From Leptospiraceae bacterium (GTDB lineage: Bacteria; Spirochaetota; Leptospiria; Turneriellales; Turneriellaceae), in contig JAGRNJ010000028.1 of assembly GCA_020440825.1 (NCBI GenBank), forward strand, positions 2,350 through 39,648: a stretch of DNA of 37,299 nucleotides, in the 5' to 3' direction. Position 1 is the stretch's first letter, and the number at the start of each line of letters is the position of its first letter. The notes under the pieces were generated by a model, which was not told the DNA's origin, did no database searches, and saw only the letters and a program-made list of their open reading frames with translations. Shown one piece after another: positions 32,747 through 37,299 of this stretch. Made by a program: the position numbers and the translations under genes.

Positions 32747-33061
32747 ATGGCAACTGCAACATTAGGCGGAAAATCAATAGAAGTAAATGATGAGGGGTTT
32801 ATAACAAACCAGGAAGACTGGTCAAAAGAAATCGCTCTGGATATTGCAAAAAATCTGGGCATTGAAATGACAGACCGACATTGGGTAGTGGTGAACTACA
32901 TGCGCGAAGATTATGCAAAAACTAAAAAATCCCCGACGGTAAGAAGAATCACCCAGAATACCGATGTAAATACGAAAGAGTTATATGCACTTTTTCCAGG
33001 CGGTCCCGGAAAAAAAGCAGCGAATATTGCCGGGGTACCAAAGCCCGCGGGTTGTGTATAA
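32747..33061 (+). CDS. tusE: TusE/DsrC-family sulfur carrier (single-Cys type)
   Basis: 104 residues. Family marks: the N-terminal LGGKSIEVNDEGFITNQEDW, then RHWVVVNYMREDY, and the C-terminal arm VPKPAGCV. The penultimate Cys103 (CysA) that carries the persulfide is present. The second Cys of true DsrC (CysB, eleven residues earlier, in a LxCKIAG context) is replaced by Ala (KKAANIAG), so it cannot form the DsrC trisulfide and is TusE-like. AAGGAGAG upstream is a strong ribosome site. Its partners here are the SQR-like and DsrE3-like proteins rather than TusBCD, pointing to sulfur oxidation or persulfide handling rather than tRNA thiolation. Confidence 0.85.
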   Translation: MATATLGGKSIEVNDEGFITNQEDWSKEIALDIAKNLGIEMTDRHWVVVNYMREDYAKTKKSPTVRRITQNTDVNTKELYALFPGGPGKKAANIAGVPKPAGCV

Positions 33062-33082
33062 AAAGACAATAAGGAAACTATC

Positions 33083-33550
33083 ATGGATGAGAAAATAAAA
33101 AAAGTATCAATAATTGTAAGTAAAGGTTCTCTTGAGGGCATTTATCCCGGTTTAATTATGGCAAATGGTGCACGCATGGAAGGCATTGAGGCAAATTTAT
33201 TTTTTACCTTTTTTGGTCTCGATGCAATAAAAACGAAGACCATCGACAATATTAAAGTAGCCACCGTCGGGAACCCTGGGATGCATATTCCCACACTGAT
33301 CGGTGCCTTACCTGGCATGTCTGCGCTTGCTACTCATATGATGAAAAAAACAATGGCAGAACTGGATATTCCGCCGATTCATGAGTTCATAGAAATGTGC
33401 CATGATGCAGGTTGCATGCTCTATGCCTGTAAAGCTTCTGTAGAGATGTTTAAACTTGAGAAGAACGATTTTATTGAAGCTGTCGACTCAATCATCACTG
33501 TGGGAGATTTTTATGAAATGGCCGGTGGCGGTGAAATTATTTTTACCTGA
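33083..33550 (+). CDS. DsrE3-like sulfurtransferase (DsrE/F/DrsH-like family)
   Basis: 155 residues. It starts with the Rossmann-like strand KKVSIIVSKGSLEGIYPG and has the family segment FFTFFGLDAI, then GMSALATHMMKKTM. Three Cys lie close together at 106, 111 and 116 (MCHDAGCMLYACKAS), the position of the persulfide-carrying Cys in DsrE3-type proteins. It likely passes sulfane sulfur between the SQR-like enzyme and the TusE-like carrier. A ribosome site AAGGAAAC precedes the ATG. It is the last gene of the sulfur operon, followed by a hairpin at 33578. Confidence 0.85.
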   Translation: MDEKIKKVSIIVSKGSLEGIYPGLIMANGARMEGIEANLFFTFFGLDAIKTKTIDNIKVATVGNPGMHIPTLIGALPGMSALATHMMKKTMAELDIPPIHEFIEMCHDAGCMLYACKASVEMFKLEKNDFIEAVDSIITVGDFYEMAGGGEIIFT

Positions 33551-33577
33551 CTATGACCTCCTGTTTTGCTTGAAATC

Positions 33578-33603
33578 AACCTGTGCCGATTCTGGTACAG
33601 GTT
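33578..33603 (+). terminator. Stem-loop terminator after the sulfur operon
   Basis: AACCTGTGCC (33578-33587) pairs with GGTACAGGTT (33594-33603), ten pairs with one G-U, around a GATTCT loop, 27 bases past the DsrE3-like stop. The following TAAAAATTCTT is only partly T-rich, so termination may be weak. It also separates this operon from the convergent ABC permease gene, which ends at 33634. Confidence 0.55.
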
Positions 33604-33633
33604 TAAAAATTCTTGGGGTGCTTTGAAATCTCA

Positions 33634-34395
33634 TTAATCTTTCAGTTTGTAACCAGTTTTGGCAATATATGCCAAAACGAAAGCACAACCAGCAAGAAAT
33701 ACAGAAACAGTAAGCAAGCTGGTCAATACACTGACATCCGCGATTTCATAAAAACTGTATCGAAACCCGGAAACCAGATACAGTACAGGATTCAACAGAC
33801 TGACCGTTCTCCAGAATTCTGGCAGCATATCAATAGAATAGAAACTCCCTCCTAAAAATACAAGCGGGGTAATTACCAGCATTGGCATTATCTGCAATTT
33901 TTCAAAACTATCTGCCCAGATTCCTATTAAAAACCCAAATAAACTGAAACTGATGCAGGTGAGAAGTAAGAATAAAACCATAAGAAACGGATGGGCAATA
34001 TGAATAGGTACAAATAATGATGCTGTTGCCAGCATTAACAGACCCAAAATCAGCGATTTGGTTGCTGCAGCACCAACAAAACCTATGACTATTTCGAGCA
34101 TGGAAACAGGTGCAGCCAGAATTTCATAGATTGTACCGGTATACTTGGGCAGATAAATTCCGAATGATGCGTTACCGATACTTTCTGTGAGTAACGATAG
34201 CATTATTAAGCCGGGAACAATGAATGAGCCATATCCTACTCCGTTGACCTCTTGTATTCGTGAGCCAATTGCAGACCCGAACACCACAAAGTATAGCGAA
34301 GTTGAAATTACAGGAGAAGCGATACTCTGCATCAAAGTTCTGGCAGTTCTTGCCATCTCGAAAATATAAATTGCACGAATTGCCTGAAAGTTCAT
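33634..34395 (-). CDS. yadH: ABC-2 type exporter permease, YadH-like
   Basis: 253 residues, six membrane helices. It follows the YadH pattern closely: [14 protein letters not shown] near residue 35-50, [12 protein letters not shown], the [18 protein letters not shown] coupling segment, [17 protein letters not shown], and [14 protein letters not shown] near the end. These permeases with their ATPase export drugs or lipid-like compounds; the substrate is unknown. Its start overlaps the stop of the ATPase gene by 4 bases (ATGA), so the two form one transporter. It converges on the sulfur operon. Confidence 0.88.
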   Translation of the reverse strand: MNFQAIRAIYIFEMARTARTLMQSIASPVISTSLYFVVFGSAIGSRIQEVNGVGYGSFIVPGLIMLSLLTESIGNASFGIYLPKYTGTIYEILAAPVSMLEIVIGFVGAAATKSLILGLLMLATASLFVPIHIAHPFLMVLFLLLTCISFSLFGFLIGIWADSFEKLQIMPMLVITPLVFLGGSFYSIDMLPEFWRTVSLLNPVLYLVSGFRYSFYEIADVSVLTSLLTVSVFLAGCAFVLAYIAKTGYKLKD

Positions 34396-35333
34396 GCTTT
34401 CTCCTGTATCAGTTGAACAAAAATTTCTTCGAGAGAACTTTGTTTGGTACTGAAATCTTTATATTGAATTTTTAATTTTTTAAGGTCATCGAAGAAGGCG
34501 CTTACGCCTTTGTTTTCTTTGTGAGTATCATAGTGATACACCAGCTGCATAGAATCTTCAGACTTTTCCAGATTGTGTTTTCTCAAACCGGCCGGAATGG
34601 TTTTTAGTGGTTTTTTTAGCTCAATGATCAGTTTTTTCTTACCCAGTTTTTGCATAAGAGTCGTTTTCTTTTCAATCAGTTTGAGTTCTCCGTTGGTCAT
34701 AATTCCTATTCGGTCTGCGATTTCTTCGGCCTCTTCTATATAATGCGTGGTGAGAATGATGGTCACGCCGTTTGAACGCAATTTTTTTACAATCTCCCAC
34801 ATGTCTTTGCGCAATTCAACATCAACCCCGGCAGTCGGTTCATCTAAAAAAAGTATCATAGGCTTATGAGATAAGGCTTTGGTAATCAGTACCCTGCGTT
34901 TCATACCACCAGAGAGGGTCATCACTTTCTTATCTTTTTTATCCCATAGAGAAAGTGATTTCAAAAGTTCTTCAAGGTATTGGTTATCTGGCTTTTTACC
35001 ATACAGTCCGCGACCAAACTTGACAGTATCCCAGACAGTTTCAAATTCATGGACAGTTAATTCCTGGGGAACAATTCCGATTTTTGAGCGTGTGAATTTA
35101 TAGTCTTTTACTATATCATGACCAGCTACTTCTACAGATCCCGAAGATAAATTCAGAATACCACAAATTATAGAAATCAATGTTGTCTTGCCTGCGCCAT
35201 TAGGACCCAACAAAGCTACTATTTCCCCTTCAGTGATTTCAAGGTTAACGTTCTTTAGGGCAGAAAAACCATTCGCATAGGTTTTTGACAAATTTTTAAC
35301 TGATAGAATGATCTTTTCGTGATTTGCTTGCAT
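34392..35333 (-). CDS. yadG: ABC exporter ATP-binding protein, YadG-like
   Basis: 313 residues. ABC ATPase motifs are complete: Walker [11 protein letters not shown]-loop VPQE, signature LSGGMKRRV, Walker [13 protein letters not shown], and the H-loop TTHY. A C-terminal extension (residues about 225-313) ends with [10 protein letters not shown], as is usual in drug or lipid exporters of this class. It pairs with the overlapping permease gene. The ATG is at 35331-35333, and the 155-base gap to the divergent EamA gene is AT-rich, with no clear promoter that I can defend. Confidence 0.93.
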   Translation of the reverse strand: MQANHEKIILSVKNLSKTYANGFSALKNVNLEITEGEIVALLGPNGAGKTTLISIICGILNLSSGSVEVAGHDIVKDYKFTRSKIGIVPQELTVHEFETVWDTVKFGRGLYGKKPDNQYLEELLKSLSLWDKKDKKVMTLSGGMKRRVLITKALSHKPMILFLDEPTAGVDVELRKDMWEIVKKLRSNGVTIILTTHYIEEAEEIADRIGIMTNGELKLIEKKTTLMQKLGKKKLIIELKKPLKTIPAGLRKHNLEKSEDSMQLVYHYDTHKENKGVSAFFDDLKKLKIQYKDFSTKQSSLEEIFVQLIQEKA

Positions 35334-35488
35334 ATTCTATAACGTTTTACAATGTACTACCATAAAAGTCCCGGGCATGCGTATTTAGAAAAACGCGATA
35401 AAAACAGGACAGTGCGACAATCAAAAATTTTCCTCAGAAAAGGCCGAACTTCTTTACAGCGCAAATTGATGGTAAAATCCGTTTTTGA

Positions 35489-36328
35489 ATGGCCAGGTCT
35501 CTCATTTTTGTTCATATAGCAACTGTTCTACTGGGATTTGTGGGCATTACGGTTCAATCAATTTCTGCTGACTCATTTACAATTGTGGCAGGACGCGGTT
35601 TGTTCGAATTTCTTGCTATAGTCGCTATTTTTATCTTACAGAAGAAGTCCATCCGCCTGCAGAATAAACAGCAGTATTTACAACTGGGCTTCCTGGGTTT
35701 GTTGCAGGCTTTTCAATGGCTCACTTTTTTTATCGCAATTAAAGAATCAACAGTTGCGATTGCCCTGGTAAGCCTATTCACATTTCCTTTTTTTACAGCA
35801 TTGCTCGAACCAACCATTATGAAAGAAAAATTCAGAACAGCATCCATTCTTCTTTCATTTGCGATCATTCCAGGGGTTTTATTGCTGGTTCCGAATTTCT
35901 CAATGCAGAGTCCCGAATTAATCGGAATTTTTTGGGGAGTGACCTCTGCTCTATTGGTTGCCCTGATATTTATTTTCAGTCGAAAATGGATTATCTATTC
36001 AGATGCGCTCCTTATTTCGTTTTATAAATCGTCCATTTCTATGATACTATTTTTGCCAGTGTTCTTTTTAACCCCGTCAGTTCTATCACTGCGGGATACT
36101 GGTCTTCTGGCACTGTTAGGAATATTGTTCACAGCTTTGCCTTATCTGCTGGTTACGATCGCGCTGCGCGAGATAAAATCGGCAGTTGTTACCCGAATTA
36201 TCTCATTTGAACCTGTGTACGGAATTCTACTGGCAGTCTTTTTTCTTTCAGAGATTCCCGACTTGCAGACCCTTTTGGGGGCCGCTATAATTCTTTCAGT
36301 CGCCTTGTACTCAAGTATTCGATCTTGA
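35489..36328 (+). CDS. EamA/DMT-family transporter
   Basis: 279 residues with ten membrane helices in two EamA repeats: the first from IATVLLGFVGITVQSIS to PFFTALLEPTIMKEKF, the second from SPELIGIFWGVTSALLVALIF to FEPVYGILLAVFFLSEIPDLQTLLGA. The F/LEPV and L-x-E-x-P/T-x-x-Q motifs that close each repeat are present. These are metabolite exporters or importers of the drug/metabolite superfamily; the substrate is unknown. It stands alone: divergent from the ABC genes and followed by the non-coding RNA region. Confidence 0.88.
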   Translation: MARSLIFVHIATVLLGFVGITVQSISADSFTIVAGRGLFEFLAIVAIFILQKKSIRLQNKQQYLQLGFLGLLQAFQWLTFFIAIKESTVAIALVSLFTFPFFTALLEPTIMKEKFRTASILLSFAIIPGVLLLVPNFSMQSPELIGIFWGVTSALLVALIFIFSRKWIIYSDALLISFYKSSISMILFLPVFFLTPSVLSLRDTGLLALLGILFTALPYLLVTIALREIKSAVVTRIISFEPVYGILLAVFFLSEIPDLQTLLGAAIILSVALYSSIRS

Positions 36329-36456
36329 CGACAGCTCAAAAAGCGACTAGGCTTAAGTAAATTTGCTTGACCGGATTTCAATGTCGTTTACTCTGCTTTG
36401 CTTTTTCACATATTCGTCGGTTTCTGCAAGACCGGCCAGTGGCCCGTATTAACGAA

Positions 36457-36620
36457 GGCTATTCTGGGAATACTGAGAAAAAGCATGGGATCTTGTGGTC
36501 GCGGGTTCGAATCCCGCCGGGTAAAACCGTAACTCAGTGGTAGAGCACAAGACTACATGGTAATTCCCGAAAGGGAAGCGGGTTCGAATCCTGCAACAGC
36601 CTTTTAAGCTGGTAGAATAG
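36457..36620 (+). ncRNA. Permuted tRNA-like RNA, probable YrlA-type Y RNA (core 36491-36552)
   Basis: The core is closed by a perfect 7-base stem, TCTTGTG (36491-36497) with CACAAGA (36546-36552). Inside, in this order, are a T-arm (GCGGG 36501-36505, loop TTCGAAT, CCCGC 36513-36517), a short stem CGG/CCG capped by GTAAAA, bases TA, and a D-arm (CTC, loop AGTGGTA, GAG, 36533-36545). This is a tRNA cut at the anticodon with its acceptor end closed by a loop: T-arm before D-arm. Bacterial YrlA (Ro60-binding Y) RNAs are known to have such a tRNA-like module. A second feature follows: hairpin TTCCC-GAAA-GGGAA (36564-36577) and another full T-arm (36578-36594) ending AACAGCC. Outer pairing may be CTATTCT (36459) with AGAATAG (36614), or GGCTATT (36457) with AACAGCC (36595, one mismatch). 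Ends are estimates. Confidence 0.65.
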
Positions 36621-36623
36621 AAG

Positions 36624-36661
36624 CAGGTACTTCTCTAAAAATACCTGGCAGCGAAACTGCC
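36624..36661 (+). other. Two adjacent stem-loops after the tRNA-like RNA
   Basis: CAGGTA (36624-36629) pairs with TACCTG (36642-36647), and next to it GGCAG-CGAAA-CTGCC (36647-36661) forms a second hairpin followed by TTAAAAATTT. The second could be a weak terminator or 3' processing structure for the RNA gene. A further 9-base stem, GGCAGAAGC/GCTTTTGCC with one G-U (36692-36716), lies downstream. The rest of the gap between the EamA gene and the RNA (36329-36456) shows nothing that I can name, only weak promoter-like matches. Confidence 0.4.
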
Positions 36662-36720
36662 TTAAAAATTTCATCTGGGAAGAAATGCCCGGGCAGAAGC
36701 GATTTTAGCTTTTGCCAACC

Positions 36721-36891
36721 GTGCGATTTACCAGAAAACTGCAGATACCGTATATTCTGAAACTGGCCCAGCCTAATGTGGTTTTTGTTCGCAAAAATTG
36801 CAACGGTCCGGCGGTGGCGAATCTACTCAAGTGGTTTTCCGTAGAGAGAATGGTGGGCTTTCTTACCCGGATAAAACGGAGTCATAAATGA
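36721..36891 (+). CDS. Possible small basic protein coupled to the slipin gene
   Basis: A 56-residue frame (GTG at 36721; TTG at 36712 is an alternative) whose TGA stop shares ATGA with the slipin start, the coupling seen all through this genome. The product is short and strongly basic with a hydrophobic stretch, including FVRKNCNGPAVANLLKWF and ending FLTRIKRSHK. There is no ATG and no clear ribosome site, and the frame opens within the hairpin at 36692-36716, so it may be a chance frame or the tail of a degraded gene. I recognise no family. Confidence 0.3.
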   Translation: MRFTRKLQIPYILKLAQPNVVFVRKNCNGPAVANLLKWFSVERMVGFLTRIKRSHK

Positions 36892-37299
36892 AAACAATAA
36901 TTGAACAGGATGAAATTGGTCTGGTATACGAGAATGGAATCTACACGGAATTCATTCTGCCGGGAAAATTCACCACATTTTTTTCTTCAGGTGTCAAAAT
37001 TGACAGGCATAAAATAAATGAGCAATTTTTACCTGCAATTGATTTAGATTATTTTCTCAAAGATAAAAAACTGGCCACTATGCTAGATGTCGTTGATGTT
37101 AAAGACGATCAAATTGCTCTGCATTTCGCGAATGGACATCTAAAAAATGTACTTAGACCCGGGAAAGCAGCCTTTTGGAACACACTCCAGAAAAATGAAT
37201 TTCAATACTTTGATTTTGCCAACCCTGAGATACCTGATACGTTACCCGTCTCGATTCTTGCGAATCCACTTGTGACTCCCTTTATTCAAGTTATACAGG
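36888..37299 (+). CDS. Slipin-family (SPFH) protein, N-terminal part (cut by window edge)
   Basis: The first 137 residues of an open frame from ATG 36888, after CGGAGTC, a good ribosome site. The sequence shows two copies of a short unit, EIGLVYENGIYTEFILPGKF and QIALHFANGHLKNVLRPGKAAFW, separated by DYFLKDKKLATMLDVVDVKD. This doubled head, with V-Y-x-x-G-x and L-x-P-G-K motifs, is the N-terminal arrangement of slipins found beside RtcB RNA ligase and TROVE/Ro60 genes. The SPFH core itself would lie beyond the edge. It starts inside the stop of the possible small gene upstream and directly follows the tRNA-like RNA region. Confidence 0.75.
   Translation, partial: MKTIIEQDEIGLVYENGIYTEFILPGKFTTFFSSGVKIDRHKINEQFLPAIDLDYFLKDKKLATMLDVVDVKDDQIALHFANGHLKNVLRPGKAAFWNTLQKNEFQYFDFANPEIPDTLPVSILANPLVTPFIQVIQ

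Noticed and set aside
36491-36552. Ordinary tRNA gene or a tRNA with an intron at this position
   Set aside because: The T-arm comes before the D-arm, so no standard cloverleaf can be drawn; reading the D-arm onward into the second T-arm at 36578 gives no pairing acceptor or anticodon stem.
36457-36620. tmRNA gene, because the left end GGCTATTCTGG resembles a tmRNA 5' end
   Set aside because: The distance to the T-arm is only about 120 bases, there is no tag-peptide frame, and a true D-arm is present, which tmRNA lacks.
36666-36891. A single frameshifted protein gene upstream of the slipin
   Set aside because: Two frames look weakly coherent, but neither piece has a recognisable family or start, so a pseudogene call cannot be supported.
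1-37299. CRISPR arrays, insertion sequences, prophage or integrase genes
   Set aside because: No regularly spaced repeats, transposase or integrase motifs were seen on either strand.

Overview
Organism. The window looks like chromosome from an AT-leaning, aerobically competent member of the Spirochaetota or a relative. The strongest clue is the seven-gene V-type ATPase operon, ordered E, DUF2764, A, B, D, I, K. That order, including the DUF2764 gene in second place, is the one known from Borrelia, Treponema and Chlamydia. Two acyl-lipid desaturases, a membrane-anchored cytochrome c and a sulfide:quinone-oxidoreductase-like flavoprotein suggest an oxygen-using relative (Leptospirales-like) rather than a strict anaerobe. 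This placement is an inference. No insertion sequence, phage gene or CRISPR array was seen.

Layout. 1-1778: end of carA, cutA, a small secreted protein and plsY. 1839-7423: a plus-strand housekeeping run (AtpZ-like protein, ispE, tRNA-Gln, single-domain glmU, prs, rplY, a pth homologue with altered active-site residues, tilS), mostly with overlapping or near-touching ends. 7391-11050: DUF4416, a secreted HEAT-repeat protein, a AAA+ ATPase and a probable envelope protein. 11237-21367: the V-ATPase operon running into a PfkB-like protein that has lost key motifs, a CBS-pair protein and an ArsB/NhaD-type ion permease. 21399-22324: a small Cys-rich membrane protein and a receiver-like protein with its own promoter and terminator. 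22344-26620 (minus): a 1023-residue AAA/AAA/vWA protein, a cytochrome c and a desaturase in one apparent operon. 26690-31250: DUF2157/GDYXXLXY pair, an unknown protein, a LURP-one-like protein, and a front-end desaturase coupled to a GNAT. 31489-33603: a sulfur module (SQR-like, TusE/DsrC-like, DsrE3-like). 33634-36328: a YadGH-like ABC exporter and an EamA transporter. 36329-37299: a structured non-coding RNA locus followed by a slipin gene cut by the window edge.

How parts fit. The V-ATPase rotor keeps the full set of Na+-ligand residues known from Enterococcus NtpK, and its operon continues into an ion permease of the NhaD superfamily, so a sodium-energetics cluster is plausible. The minus-strand lipid genes together with plsY imply active tuning of membrane lipids.

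Most remarkable region. At 36491-36552 a T-arm comes before a D-arm, enclosed by a perfect 7-bp stem that corresponds to an anticodon stem. This is a circularly permuted tRNA shape, as in bacterial YrlA (Ro60-associated Y) RNAs. It is followed by a second complete T-arm, and the downstream slipin is a gene type that accompanies RtcB/Ro60 RNA-repair loci.
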